This document shows positions 1 to 9,058 of a stretch of 64,000 bases of DNA, piece after piece. Within the stretch, counting starts at the first letter, position 1. Every line of letters begins with the position of its first letter. The translations under genes were made by a program, and so were the position numbers. Source of the stretch: Chloroflexota bacterium (lineage in GTDB: Bacteria > Chloroflexota > UBA6077 > FW602-bin22 > CADDYW01); assembly GCA_021324795.1 (NCBI GenBank), contig JAJPIK010000044.1:23294-87293 (forward strand). The letters are read 5' to 3'. Below the pieces are notes generated by a model. It was not told the DNA's origin. It made no database searches and worked only from the letters and a program-made list of their open reading frames with translations.

Positions 1-2
1 CG

Positions 3-230
3 GCGGATTGGGCGGCGGCGGTAGCGGGGCAAGGTGGGCTCAGCGGCCCTTCGGTCGCGGTGACCGGCCCGACGGCGGCGGTACCAATCCGGGCAAGCAA
101 CATGGCCGAGATGAGCGCTGCGTCGCCGAACATGCTGCGCCTCGCTTTGCTGGGCGCGTTCCCTCAGGTGCTGCTCACTTTGCTGGCTCTAGGTTGGCGC
201 ATCTGGGTGCGTTCGAGGCAAGCACCGTGA
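3..230 (+). CDS. 3' end of a membrane protein, truncated by the window edge
   Basis: Frame 3 is open from the left edge to a TGA at 228-230 and gives about 75 residues. The sequence is Ala/Gly/Pro-rich, then has one strongly hydrophobic helix (LRLALLGAFPQVLLTLLALG) and a short basic tail ending RSRQAP, the shape of a C-terminal transmembrane anchor with a cytoplasmic tail. The stop overlaps a GTG start codon of the next gene (GTGA at 227-230), which argues that both frames are real and translationally coupled. The family cannot be named from this fragment. A competing open frame runs across the same bases (frame 2) but is low-complexity Gly/Arg text and is treated as an artefact. Confidence 0.5.
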   Translation, partial: ADWAAAVAGQGGLSGPSVAVTGPTAAVPIRASNMAEMSAASPNMLRLALLGAFPQVLLTLLALGWRIWVRSRQAP

Positions 231-1108
231 GAGAACGGGTGCGTCGTGCCAATGGCCTGGAGATTCTCATTGGCTTCACCGCTGGCCTCCTCTTGCTCGC
301 GGTCGGGAGTCTTTCTCTCTGGACGCCCTCTCCTTTGCCAGTCTGGACGGCAGCAGCCCTCTGGCTGGTCGTGGTTGGCGCACTACTTGGCTGGAACTGG
401 CGCCTCCAGCTCATTCTCTGTATTGGGCTGACACTCGGGTTAACCGCCGGCTGGATTTCACTGGTCCGGAATGATCTAGTACCACCCGCCAGGTTGCAGG
501 ACGACGTTGCCTATGTCTGCGTCACGCTTGTCGTGATGATCCTGGCAAGCATCCTCGTCCGGCAGGCGAAGCAGCTCTGGGAAGCGGCGGAAGCAGATCT
601 CCAGCGGCAGGTGGCACTGCTCAGCGAGATGACCGTACTGGATCCGGATACAGGTCTCTATAAACTCGACAAAGGCTTGGAAGTCTTGCGTCGAGAGATT
701 CAGCGGCTCCGCCGAAATAATTTGCCGCTTACCGTGGTGCGCATGCGTCCGCGTGAGCCATCCTTGCTCGATCACTGGCGAACCGCAGTACGCTTGATCC
801 CGCCAACCCTGCGGACGATCGACGTCGTGATCGGCGCGAGCGATTGGGAGGTCGGGTTGATTCTGCCCGAAACGGATCTCGAAGGCGCTGAAACCGTCGT
901 CGACCGAACCAGGCATCAGCTCGAAGATGCTCTGAATCTCGACGTCCACACTGGGATGGCGATGTTCCCTTTCGACGCCGTGACCGCCGATGGACTCTGG
1001 CAGGAGGCGGGCTACGCTCTTGACCTGGCCCTGGAAGCGCACATTCCCGTCGTCAGCCGGCGCCTCATGGGGAGCGAGGCACCGATCAAGGATCAGATTT
1101 CTTCCTAG
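227..1108 (+). CDS. Membrane protein with a degenerate GGDEF-like domain
   Basis: The protein has 293 residues from the GTG at 227, which overlaps the upstream stop. Residues about 12-115 form four or so hydrophobic helices. The cytoplasmic part starts after a short linker with LDPDTGLYKLDKGLEVL, which resembles the N-terminal D-x-L-T-G-L-x-N/R motif of GGDEF domains, and continues with GGDEF-like strands (LTVVRMRP, VGLILPETD, VHTGMAMFP). The catalytic GG(D/E)EF motif is absent: the equivalent loop reads IGASDWEVGLI. It is therefore probably not an active diguanylate cyclase but a sensor or effector with the fold. It lies 82 bases upstream of mutL on the same strand. The longer reading from base 8 adds only low-complexity residues and has no ribosome-binding site. 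Confidence 0.6.
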   Translation: MRERVRRANGLEILIGFTAGLLLLAVGSLSLWTPSPLPVWTAAALWLVVVGALLGWNWRLQLILCIGLTLGLTAGWISLVRNDLVPPARLQDDVAYVCVTLVVMILASILVRQAKQLWEAAEADLQRQVALLSEMTVLDPDTGLYKLDKGLEVLRREIQRLRRNNLPLTVVRMRPREPSLLDHWRTAVRLIPPTLRTIDVVIGASDWEVGLILPETDLEGAETVVDRTRHQLEDALNLDVHTGMAMFPFDAVTADGLWQEAGYALDLALEAHIPVVSRRLMGSEAPIKDQISS

Positions 1109-1190
1109 CCATGGCGAAACGCCGTCTCGTTGACGTATGATTGACCTCGGACGTTTACGACGGTTGGAGACGGCCGTCACTTGAGGAAGT

Positions 1191-3014
1191 ATGGCGATTC
1201 GTGGACTTGATCCGGCCGTGATTCAGAAGATCGCGGCTGGTGAAGTGATCGAGCGGCCGGCGTCCGCGGTGAAAGAGCTAGTCGAGAACGCACTCGATGC
1301 CAACGCCCGGTTGGTCCAGGTTGAAGTTCGCGCCGGGGGACTGGGGCTGATTCGGGTCGTCGACGACGGTCAGGGCATTCCGTCCGCGGAGGTGGACCTG
1401 GCTTTTGCGCCCCACGCCACGAGTAAGCTCAGTCGCGTCGAAGACCTGGCAGAGATTCAAACCCTTGGCTTTCGGGGCGAAGCACTGGCTAGCATCGCAG
1501 CAGTGTCACAGATCATCTGCCACACCCATTATGCTGGCGAAGAGCTTGGAGTAGCGCTGACACTGGAAGCCGGGCAGGTCGTCGAGCGTAAGCCCTGGGC
1601 CGGACCGATTGGGACGAGCATCCTCGTCCGCAATCTTTTTTTCAATGTGCCGGTGCGTTTGAAGTTCCTTCGATCGGCGAGCAGCGAGGCGGGGCAGATT
1701 GGTCATGTCATGGAACAATTCGCGCTTGGCCATCCCGGTGTCTGCTTTCGATTCCTGAATGAAGACCGCCGGGTGCTCGAGACGCCAGGCTCTGGTGAGC
1801 TGCGCGACGCGGTACGTCAGGTTTACGGCTCGGCGATCGCCGATGCGATGATTGCGGTCGATGCGACTTCGGAAACGGCTCAGGTGCAAATTCGTGGACT
1901 GATCAGTCGGCCGGATCAAACCCGGGCAACCCGGACGGGTCTTTCGTTTTTTGTGAATCGTCGACGGATCAATAATCCATCGCTCAGTTATGCCGTCGAG
2001 GAAGCGTACCAGCCTGAGCTATCGGCCGGGCGCCATCCGATCGTCGTGTTACATCTGGAGCTACCACCGGGAACGGTCGACTGCAACGTTCATCCGACCA
2101 AGGCGGAAGTGCGACTGGCGAACGACCGAGCTGTACACTCGGCAGTGTATAAAGCGGTGCGGGATGCCTTACTCGAAGTCGCACCATTGCCTTCTGTCGG
2201 GGCACTGCGGACTCCCTCGGCCTGGCCGTCGGGCGACGATTGGTTCGAGACAGCGCTTGCCGTTCCGCCTCCGGCCCCATCTGCTGTGCCGATCGTTTTC
2301 GGCCAGCACGACTTGTCACCGCCCGGACCGTCGGCCGCGGCACCCGGCGCTGGCGTCACTTCGTCAGCCGTAGGTCCGATCCTCGCACGTAGCCAGCGGG
2401 CCGAGTCACCGATCGATCAGACCGGTCAAGAGGGGCCATTTCGGCCAACGCTGCTCCGGGCAGTGGGGCAAGTGCAGAATACGTACATTGTTGCCGAGGG
2501 ACCGAGCGGAGTTTACTTCATCGATCAACATACCGCCCATGAGCGAGTGCTTTACGAAGAGATCCTTGCCCTGCGTCAGCGGCCGGGTGCGCCTGCTCAA
2601 GCGCTGCTTACCCCGGTCGTCGTCCGGCTAAACGCCAAGCAACGTGGCATCCTGGCTGAGCGTGGCGAGTCGCTTCGCCAGCTCGGCTTTGAATTCGAAG
2701 AGTTTGGCCCGGATGCCTTCGTGCTGCGCGCGGTTCCTCCGACGCTGACACGCGCCGATCTCGATCAGATCCTCCGCGACGCCGCCGACGCGTTGACCGG
2801 CGACGCCGACGCGCCCGATGGGAGCGATCGTTTGGTCGCAACGCTCGCCTGTCACAGCGCGGTGCGCGCAGGTGATCCCCTCACCCCCGAGGAAATCGCC
2901 GTTCTGCTTGCCAAGCTGGAGCAGACCGACGTAAACCGTTACTGCCCGCACGGCCGTCCGGTCGTCGTTCATCTACCTACCGCCCAGCTCGAGCGAGATT
3001 TCAAGCGGCGCTAG
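1191..3014 (+). CDS. mutL: DNA mismatch repair protein MutL
   Basis: This 607-residue protein has the usual MutL layout. The N-terminal GHKL ATPase shows VKELVENALDANA, DDGQGIP and LGFRGEALASI. A variable Pro/Ser-rich linker covers about residues 335-415. The C-terminal dimerisation/endonuclease domain carries DQHTAHERVLYEE (the metal-binding DQHA-x2-E-x4-E site, here with Thr for the usual Ala), ACHSAVRAGD, CPHGRP and a terminal F-K-R. This is the nicking type of MutL found in bacteria that lack MutH. It acts with MutS to cut the error-containing strand. The ATG is preceded by TGAGGAAGT. No mutS lies next to it; the MutS2 further on belongs to a different branch. Identification is very secure. 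Confidence 0.97.
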   Translation: MAIRGLDPAVIQKIAAGEVIERPASAVKELVENALDANARLVQVEVRAGGLGLIRVVDDGQGIPSAEVDLAFAPHATSKLSRVEDLAEIQTLGFRGEALASIAAVSQIICHTHYAGEELGVALTLEAGQVVERKPWAGPIGTSILVRNLFFNVPVRLKFLRSASSEAGQIGHVMEQFALGHPGVCFRFLNEDRRVLETPGSGELRDAVRQVYGSAIADAMIAVDATSETAQVQIRGLISRPDQTRATRTGLSFFVNRRRINNPSLSYAVEEAYQPELSAGRHPIVVLHLELPPGTVDCNVHPTKAEVRLANDRAVHSAVYKAVRDALLEVAPLPSVGALRTPSAWPSGDDWFETALAVPPPAPSAVPIVFGQHDLSPPGPSAAAPGAGVTSSAVGPILARSQRAESPIDQTGQEGPFRPTLLRAVGQVQNTYIVAEGPSGVYFIDQHTAHERVLYEEILALRQRPGAPAQALLTPVVVRLNAKQRGILAERGESLRQLGFEFEEFGPDAFVLRAVPPTLTRADLDQILRDAADALTGDADAPDGSDRLVATLACHSAVRAGDPLTPEEIAVLLAKLEQTDVNRYCPHGRPVVVHLPTAQLERDFKRR

Positions 3015-3050
3015 AAACTTATTCCACGCGGTGAGGCAACTCCGGACACC

Positions 3051-3080
3051 GAGTCTCTGTCGAATGAGTCTCTGTCGAAT
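3051..3080. repeat. 15-base direct tandem repeat, two copies
   Basis: The unit GAGTCTCTGTCGAAT occurs twice without interruption, followed by a further GAG, in the gap between the convergent mutL and BON genes. It is probably a replication-slippage product; no role is evident. Confidence 0.6.
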
Positions 3081-3090
3081 GAGCTACCCG

Positions 3091-3756
3091 TTAAAACGAA
3101 ACTCCTAACTCATTCACGACATTGAGCACGCCCGCTACGCCCCAGGCGTCATTCGCGGCCTGCTGGACCTGGTAGTAGGTTGGCACGGTGCCGCGGAGAT
3201 AGACCGTTCCATTGACCACGCTGAGGTTGATATTCGTGGCGTCGATCGCCGGATCACTGGCCAATGCCTGGCGAACGTCGGCTTCGATGTCGGCATCGCT
3301 GCGCGTGTAAGGCGGAACGACAGTGATGTTATTCACTACGTCGACCACACCGGGGGCTCTCCACGCGTCGTCTGCCGCGTCCGACTTCTCAGCATAGCTA
3401 CCAACGGTACCAGTCAAAGTCACCACGCCATTGACGACCGAGACATTGATCTGACCCGGATTGGCAATACGAACGTCGCGCGCGAGGTTCGCGCGCACCG
3501 TGTTGGCAATCTCCTGATCGGTCCAGGGGGCGACGAGAGTTACGACCAGGTCGTTAGTAACGTCGCGCACACCCTTGAGGCGCTGGGCATCCTCACCTGC
3601 GATGATTTTCTGAAAGTAGGTGGGGACGGTGCCATACAGGTGCACAATGCCATTGTTGACGTCGACGGTAATGTTGGTCGAGTCAATTCGCACGTCGTGG
3701 CGGATTTCGTCGAGAACGTTTTGCCGGACCTGGGTATCGCTATACGTCGTCGCCAT
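3091..3756 (-). CDS. Triple BON-domain protein
   Basis: The protein has 221 residues and consists almost entirely of three BON domains of about 70 residues each. Each shows the same pattern of an (R/A)xxLxxD...I strand, VVNGxVxLxGTV, and a final (G/A)VxDVVNxhxV strand; the repeats are easily aligned ([43 protein letters not shown]). BON domains of the OsmY type bind phospholipids or surfaces and are linked to envelope stress. There is no signal peptide, so this copy is probably cytoplasmic. A GTG at 3765 is possible, but the ATG at 3756 sits at a better distance from GGAG. It is transcribed towards mutL, away from ilvD. Confidence 0.85.
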   Translation of the reverse strand: MATTYSDTQVRQNVLDEIRHDVRIDSTNITVDVNNGIVHLYGTVPTYFQKIIAGEDAQRLKGVRDVTNDLVVTLVAPWTDQEIANTVRANLARDVRIANPGQINVSVVNGVVTLTGTVGSYAEKSDAADDAWRAPGVVDVVNNITVVPPYTRSDADIEADVRQALASDPAIDATNINLSVVNGTVYLRGTVPTYYQVQQAANDAWGVAGVLNVVNELGVSF

Positions 3757-3868
3757 GTCCTTCACTTCTCCTTAGACAACAAGTTGTGGGAATGGCGCCC
3801 GGAGCAACTTCCATGCCAGTGATGAAAGACGGTTGCTTGTCAGTTGGGCCTCTTCTGGCGATAAGCTG

Positions 3869-3877
3869 TGTTAAAAT
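3869..3877 (+). promoter_or_regulatory. Extended -10 element upstream of ilvD
   Basis: TGTTAAAAT (TG, one base, then TAAAAT) lies 62 bases before the TTG start of ilvD. No good -35 box is evident. The same TGn-TAnnnT form recurs before several other genes in this window. Confidence 0.4.
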
Positions 3878-3938
3878 TGGGCAAGCATGGCTCCATCAAG
3901 GGCTAAAGACTATCTGGGGGACCAGGAGGACAATAAGG

Positions 3939-5627
3939 TTGGTCAGCTTTGACCCACGACATCAGAGTCGGATGATTACCGAGGGACGCGACCGAGCGCC
4001 CGCTCGGGCGATGTTGAAGGCAGTCGGTTTCACGGACGAGGACCTCTCACGTCCACTCGTCGGAGTTGCCCATAGCTGGATCGAATACGGTCCGTGTAAC
4101 TACAACATGCGTGACCTGGCGGTGCACATCAAGGAAGGCATCCGTCAGGCAGGGGGCACGCCGATCGAGATCAATACCGTCTCGATCAGCGATGGGATCA
4201 CCATGGGAACCGAGGCAATGAAAGCCTCTTTGATCAGCCGTGAGGTGATCGCGGACTCGATCGAGCTCGTCGGCCGAGGGCAAGGGCTCGACGCGATCGT
4301 TATCCTGGTTGGCTGTGACAAGACGATTCCGGCCGGGGCGATGGCGCTGCTCCGATTGAATCTGCCTGGTCTGGTGCTCTATGGTGGGTCGATTATGCCA
4401 GGCCACCTACGCGGCCGTGACTTGACGATCATGGAAGTGTTCGAAGCGGTTGGTGCACACGCGGCTGGCAAGATCAGCGATGCCGAACTGACCGAAATCG
4501 AGAATTTTGCTTGTCCAGGAGCCGGGGCGTGTGGCGGACAGTATACCGCGAATACCATGGCCATGGCGTTGGAGTTTCTCGGCATCGCGCCGATGGGCAG
4601 CGGCAGTGTGCCAGCGGTCGACCACCGGAAAGCCGATGTAGCCGTTCGTTGCGGACGGCTGGTGATGGACCTATTGCGTCGGGGAGTGCGGCCACGTGAT
4701 CTGGTCACCCGTCAATCGCTCGAGAATGCTATTGCCGGGGTTGCTGCCTCGGGCGGCTCGACGAACGCGGTACTCCACTTGCTGGCGATTGCTCAGGAGG
4801 CCGGTATTCCTCTGGCGATCGAGGATTTCGACACGGTGAATCAGCAGACGCCGATCCTGGTTGACCTTCGCCCCGGTGGTCGCTTTGTCGCGGTGGATCT
4901 CGATCGGGCCGGTGGGATTCCCTTGGTCGCCCAGCGTATGCTCGAAGGGGGCTACCTCGACGGCAGTCAGCAGACGGTGACCGGCCGAACGCTGGCTGAA
5001 GAGGCGGCCAAAGCGGTCGAAACACCGGGGCAAGAAGTGGTGCGACCCCTGACGTCACCGCTGAAGGCAGTTGGCGGACTGGCTATTCTCAAGGGCAATC
5101 TGGCGCCGGAAGGCTGTGTCGTCAAGCTGGCGGGCCACGAGCGGACCTATCATCGCGGTCCGGCGCGTGTCTTTGATCGCGAGGAAGACGCGATGGCCGC
5201 GGTGATTGGCCGGAAGATCAAGCCGGGAGATGTGGTGATCATCCGCTACGAGGGGCCGCGCGGAGGTCCAGGCATGCGCGAGATGCTGGGAGTCACCGGG
5301 GCGATTGTTGGCGCTGGGCTGGGTGAATCGGTGGCTTTGCTCACCGATGGCCGATTTAGCGGTGCTACCCACGGTCTGATGGTGGGACACATCGCACCGG
5401 AAGCGGCGCAAGGCGGGCCGATCGCCGTGGTCCAGGAGGGGGACGTCGTTGTCTTGGATGCTGAAAAGCGGCGACTCGACGTCGAGATCTCGGATGACGA
5501 GCTACGCCGGCGACTTGCGCGGTGGCAACGACCCCCATTGCGCTACACGAGTGGTGTCTTTGCGAAATACGCGGCGCTCGTTTCGTCGGCGTCGCGCGGG
5601 GCGGTGATGGTGGCTCCTGAGCAATGA
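3939..5627 (+). CDS. ilvD: Dihydroxy-acid dehydratase
   Basis: IlvD dehydrates 2,3-dihydroxy-isovalerate and 2,3-dihydroxy-3-methylvalerate to the 2-keto acids that precede valine and isoleucine. The 562-residue protein contains the three cysteine segments that hold the Fe-S cluster ([32 protein letters not shown]), together with [13 protein letters not shown] and the C-terminal [12 protein letters not shown] and [11 protein letters not shown] motifs. The start is the TTG at 3939, because a perfect AGGAGG (3924-3929) sits 9 bases before it and the resulting length matches the family; an in-frame ATG at 3972 would remove conserved residues. Its stop overlaps the start of the HD-domain gene (ATGA), so the two are probably co-translated. 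No other ilv/leu gene is near. Confidence 0.96.
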   Translation: MVSFDPRHQSRMITEGRDRAPARAMLKAVGFTDEDLSRPLVGVAHSWIEYGPCNYNMRDLAVHIKEGIRQAGGTPIEINTVSISDGITMGTEAMKASLISREVIADSIELVGRGQGLDAIVILVGCDKTIPAGAMALLRLNLPGLVLYGGSIMPGHLRGRDLTIMEVFEAVGAHAAGKISDAELTEIENFACPGAGACGGQYTANTMAMALEFLGIAPMGSGSVPAVDHRKADVAVRCGRLVMDLLRRGVRPRDLVTRQSLENAIAGVAASGGSTNAVLHLLAIAQEAGIPLAIEDFDTVNQQTPILVDLRPGGRFVAVDLDRAGGIPLVAQRMLEGGYLDGSQQTVTGRTLAEEAAKAVETPGQEVVRPLTSPLKAVGGLAILKGNLAPEGCVVKLAGHERTYHRGPARVFDREEDAMAAVIGRKIKPGDVVIIRYEGPRGGPGMREMLGVTGAIVGAGLGESVALLTDGRFSGATHGLMVGHIAPEAAQGGPIAVVQEGDVVVLDAEKRRLDVEISDDELRRRLARWQRPPLRYTSGVFAKYAALVSSASRGAVMVAPEQ

Positions 5628-6556
5628 CCGAGAACCGCCGAATTATGGATGAGCGCGATAGCCAAAATGGGGAGCTGACCGACGATCATCTCCTCGTACC
5701 GCCGTCGGGCAATTTTGCCGTGCCGGCGCCGGAAGCAATGCCGATCGAAGAGCCCGCCGCCGAGGCGCATCCGCGGGTTCCGATTCATCTGCCAACACGT
5801 CACAATCCGACACTCCGAGCGATTCTCGATCAGATCAATGCCGACGACGACCTCTATGCGATCTGGCGCTGTGCGAACGTCAACGCGATGGATCGGCTCG
5901 GCATGAGTGACCACGGGCCGGTGCACGTCCAAATCGTCGCCAACATCGGCTTGCGTCTCTTTCGGTTGCTGACCAGTCGACAAATTATGCCCAGCGCAGT
6001 CGAGCATCACCAACTGACGGTCGACGACGCTGAGGTGATCGTCGCCTTGGCCTGTTTACTCCACGATGTCGGGATGTCCATTCACCGCGACGATCACGAG
6101 CGGTACAGTCTATTCATCGCCCACGACAAGCTGCGCGAGCTCTTGCCCGACTTCTATCCACGTGCGGCCTGCCGGGTGATGATCTCGGAGATTCTCCACG
6201 CGATCATTGCCCATCGCGCCGGTGGCCATCCCCTGACCTTGGAAGCCGGCATCGTCCGGGTGGCCGATGCGCTCGACATGGCCAAAGGGCGCTCACGGAT
6301 CCCCTTCGAGGCTGGTCAGTTGAACATTCACTCGGTGTCAGCGGCGGCAATCGATCGCGTCTCAATCGCCCCTGGTGAAACTCGACCGATTCGGATCGAG
6401 ATTCACATGAACAACTCGGCCGGAATCTTCCAAGTTGATGGATTGCTCAAAGAGAAACTCCTTGGCTCAGGGCTGGAGCAATACGTCGACGTGACCGCGA
6501 TGATCGACGGTGAAGCCGAGAAGCGGCTCATCACCCTGGCGCGGCTGAGTCCGTAG
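5624..6556 (+). CDS. HD-domain metal-dependent phosphohydrolase
   Basis: The protein has 310 residues. After a Pro/Glu-rich, probably disordered N-terminal 60 residues, it carries an HD fold: [11 protein letters not shown] (first His), [15 protein letters not shown] (the HD pair and further His), IIAHRAG and [12 protein letters not shown] (late Asp). These are the usual metal ligands of HD hydrolases acting on nucleotides or phosphate esters. The C-terminal part (about residues 235-310) is an alpha/beta segment of unknown role. It overlaps the ilvD stop by four bases and runs convergently into the response regulator, overlapping it by 26 bases. The substrate cannot be inferred. Confidence 0.8.
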   Translation: MTENRRIMDERDSQNGELTDDHLLVPPSGNFAVPAPEAMPIEEPAAEAHPRVPIHLPTRHNPTLRAILDQINADDDLYAIWRCANVNAMDRLGMSDHGPVHVQIVANIGLRLFRLLTSRQIMPSAVEHHQLTVDDAEVIVALACLLHDVGMSIHRDDHERYSLFIAHDKLRELLPDFYPRAACRVMISEILHAIIAHRAGGHPLTLEAGIVRVADALDMAKGRSRIPFEAGQLNIHSVSAAAIDRVSIAPGETRPIRIEIHMNNSAGIFQVDGLLKEKLLGSGLEQYVDVTAMIDGEAEKRLITLARLSP

Positions 6557-8021
6557 CAATCCGGACACAATCACGACCGGCCGCTTTCGCCTGATAGAGG
6601 GCGGTGTCGGCCGCGTGAATCAAGAAGTCAGCGGTAACTTCGGAAGGATTAGCTGCAGCGCCGCCGACACTGACGCTGATTTTGATCCCCGAGATGATCG
6701 TGTTGTTCGCCTGCCAATCGTGAACTGCCTGGCGCATTTTTTCTCCGATTGCCGCGAGGCTTTCGACCGGCGCGCCGGGGAGAATAACTGCGAACTCTTC
6801 ACCGCCATAGCGTGCGACGACGTCGGTATGGCGTACCACCCGATTCAGAGCCTGACTGATCTCCCGGAGCACTTGATCGCCGATTTGATGGCCAAATTGA
6901 TCGTTGACGACCTTGAAATGGTCGATGTCGATCAAAAGGAGCCCGACTGGATAATTAAGCCGACGGGCGTGAATCAGTTCTTCGGCTAGCGCCTGATCGA
7001 AGCGTCGGCGGTTCGCGATGCCGGTGAGACTGTCGGTGATCATCAGACGGGCGGCCTCGGCGTACAGACGGACGTTTTCGAGGGCAATCCCGATCGTATC
7101 GACGAAGTCGCGCATCTGCTCGCGCTCGATCGGGATGATGCGATCGGCAGGCTTGGCCAAAATGAAGAGGAATGTGCCGATCAGTCTTCCCTGGACGTGC
7201 ACCGGCATGCAAACACCACCGTGCATGCCCAGAATGTGCTCGGCTTCGTCTGCAGTGGCCTTCGGCACGGTGGGCGAGATAAAATCCGCCAAGTGCTCGG
7301 CTTGGCGAGGTGTGCCGTGGAGAGCTACCTCGTGAATGAGATTTTGGGGCGGGTCGTAGGATGCCAGGTATTCGCGCAGCGGACGATCGAGAAATGAGAG
7401 AGCCGCGTGAATCAATGGGGTGTCAGTGACAGCGTAGGCTTGGACGATCTTCGCTACTGTGTCGACAGTCGAAAGGAGGCCAGCTAAAAACGAGGAATCG
7501 CTGCCAAAAACCGTTGGCACCGCATCGACGACGCGCTGGGCAAGATCGGACACTTCGACGGTATTGACGAGAATCGTGGTGAGGTGGCGTAAAGCGTTGA
7601 GACGCTGCGTGTGCTGACGAAGCGCCGTCTCAATCTGCCGAGTGTGGAGTAGGCCGCGAACCCGGGCAAGGAGCTCCTCGTTATCGAAGGGCTTCGGGAG
7701 GAAGTCGTCAGCGCCAGCATCAAGGCCAGCAATCCGATCCGGCGTTTGGCCGTGGGCGCTCAAGAGAATGATCGGATGCCGTGCTAAATGTGCGCTGGCC
7801 CGGGCTTGCTGACAAAGCTCTAAGCCAGATCCATCCGGGAGCATGACGTCGAGTACGGTGATATCGGCATCAGGCATGCGCTCGCGCGCGGCGGCGAGTG
7901 TGCTGGCGGTCAGCACCTGGTAGCCATCGCTTTCAAACAAATCGCGCAGTAAGCCAGCGACGGAATGATCATCCTCGACGATAAGGACGCGGTAGGGTTG
8001 ACGCGGCTGATTCTCATCCAT
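6531..8021 (-). CDS. Response regulator with GAF and diguanylate cyclase domains
   Basis: The 496-residue product has three modules. The REC receiver at residues 10-130 has acidic residues in IVEDDHS, the phospho-acceptor in DITVLDVMLPDGSG and the lysine in LPKPFDNEE. A GAF-like sensor covers about 165-325. A GGDEF domain at about 335-490 has active site RYGGEEF and an intact inhibitory c-di-GMP site RHTD five residues before it. The enzyme should make cyclic di-GMP on phosphorylation and be feedback-inhibited. The ATG at 8021 is chosen because it begins just before the receiver fold; a TTG at 8066 lacks a properly spaced ribosome-binding site. No histidine kinase is adjacent. Confidence 0.93.
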   Translation of the reverse strand: MDENQPRQPYRVLIVEDDHSVAGLLRDLFESDGYQVLTASTLAAARERMPDADITVLDVMLPDGSGLELCQQARASAHLARHPIILLSAHGQTPDRIAGLDAGADDFLPKPFDNEELLARVRGLLHTRQIETALRQHTQRLNALRHLTTILVNTVEVSDLAQRVVDAVPTVFGSDSSFLAGLLSTVDTVAKIVQAYAVTDTPLIHAALSFLDRPLREYLASYDPPQNLIHEVALHGTPRQAEHLADFISPTVPKATADEAEHILGMHGGVCMPVHVQGRLIGTFLFILAKPADRIIPIEREQMRDFVDTIGIALENVRLYAEAARLMITDSLTGIANRRRFDQALAEELIHARRLNYPVGLLLIDIDHFKVVNDQFGHQIGDQVLREISQALNRVVRHTDVVARYGGEEFAVILPGAPVESLAAIGEKMRQAVHDWQANNTIISGIKISVSVGGAAANPSEVTADFLIHAADTALYQAKAAGRDCVRIATDSAAPG

Positions 8022-8095
8022 TTGCTCTAGTTTACCCCGTGCTCGATTGCTCTTGGGGGGATCCAATCTCCCATCTTCTGGGGGGGCCGAAAGTC

Positions 8096-9028
8096 CTATA
8101 GATGCAGAATCGCGTAGACGACGTAGACCATGAGTAAGAGTGCACCTTCAACTCGGCCAACTTTTCCCCGAGCCAGAAAGAGCGTCGCCAGCCAGGTAGC
8201 ACCTACTAAGAAAGGCCAGTCGAGAGTGCGAATCTCGGCCGGTATCACGACGGGCGCGGCCAAAGCGATCAGTCCAAGATTGAACAAGAGAAAATAGAGT
8301 AGCGTTCCGACCAGATTGCCCGCGCTGATCTCCGGATGCCCTTCACGGCTTGGGATGGCCTGGCGAACGATCTCTTCGAGCTCGATAACCGCGGGTGTCA
8401 CAACCATGCCCATCAACAGGACCGGTATGCCGAGCGTGGCCACGACCCGCTGGGCGCCGCTTGCCACTAGCTCACCGCCGATGCCAATCGCTACCAGGCC
8501 GAAGATGGTTTTGCCCACTGCTTCAGGCCACTCTGCCTTTTCGGAGAGCGCTTCCCGTATCTCTTCGTTCTCCAGCAAGGAATGGGTGCGTGATGCAGCA
8601 ATCAGGTAAGCCATCGCCACGGCGAAGGCGAGCAGTAGGATCACTCCGACCAGGCGATTTGTCGAGCTGCCAAAGATCTCCAGGCCGGGTAAGAGGGGAG
8701 TCAGGGCGAGGACGATCAGGAAACCGGGCGGAAGATGGACTCGGACCGGATAGAGGACGGCGCCCAAGCCAAGGGCGACGCAGATGAGGAAGATCGCTCC
8801 ACCAAAAACAGTGCCAAGGGCGATTGGAGCACTGCCACGAAAAGCCGCGATGACTCCGATTGCAATGTTCTCGGCTTCGAAGCCGGAAAGCGCCGCGCCA
8901 ATCGCGAACGTGGAAAGCGCGGTGAGACGCGCAAGGAGGACTAGACCTTCCAGCAGACGCTCAGTTGCCCAAATCGCCAGAATAGCGCCCAACAAGAACA
9001 GGGCTAACGCGATCAGCTCGGCGGGCAC
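8096..9028 (-). CDS. Sodium/calcium exchanger-type cation antiporter
   Basis: This is a 310-residue, almost wholly hydrophobic protein with about ten transmembrane helices. It has the two inverted alpha-repeats of the CaCA superfamily: GAALSGFEAENIAIG in the first half and TPAVIELEEIVRQAI followed by SAGNLVGTLLYFLLFN in the second, with an acidic residue in each repeat for cation binding. A cytoplasmic loop with acidic residues (LLENEEIREALSEKAEW) separates the halves. The start is a GTG at 9028 preceded by AGAGGATGGA. It lies 74 bases upstream of the receiver/GGDEF gene on the same strand. The transported ion is not determinable. Confidence 0.85.
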   Translation of the reverse strand: MPAELIALALFLLGAILAIWATERLLEGLVLLARLTALSTFAIGAALSGFEAENIAIGVIAAFRGSAPIALGTVFGGAIFLICVALGLGAVLYPVRVHLPPGFLIVLALTPLLPGLEIFGSSTNRLVGVILLLAFAVAMAYLIAASRTHSLLENEEIREALSEKAEWPEAVGKTIFGLVAIGIGGELVASGAQRVVATLGIPVLLMGMVVTPAVIELEEIVRQAIPSREGHPEISAGNLVGTLLYFLLFNLGLIALAAPVVIPAEIRTLDWPFLVGATWLATLFLARGKVGRVEGALLLMVYVVYAILHL

Positions 9029-9058
9029 TCCATCCTCTAGCAGACGTAATTGGGAGTC

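Noticed and set aside
8..226. N-terminal extension of the GGDEF-like protein from base 8
   Set aside because: It is low-complexity Gly/Arg text in a competing frame; frame 3 gives a sensible membrane C-terminus and overlaps a GTG start at 227.
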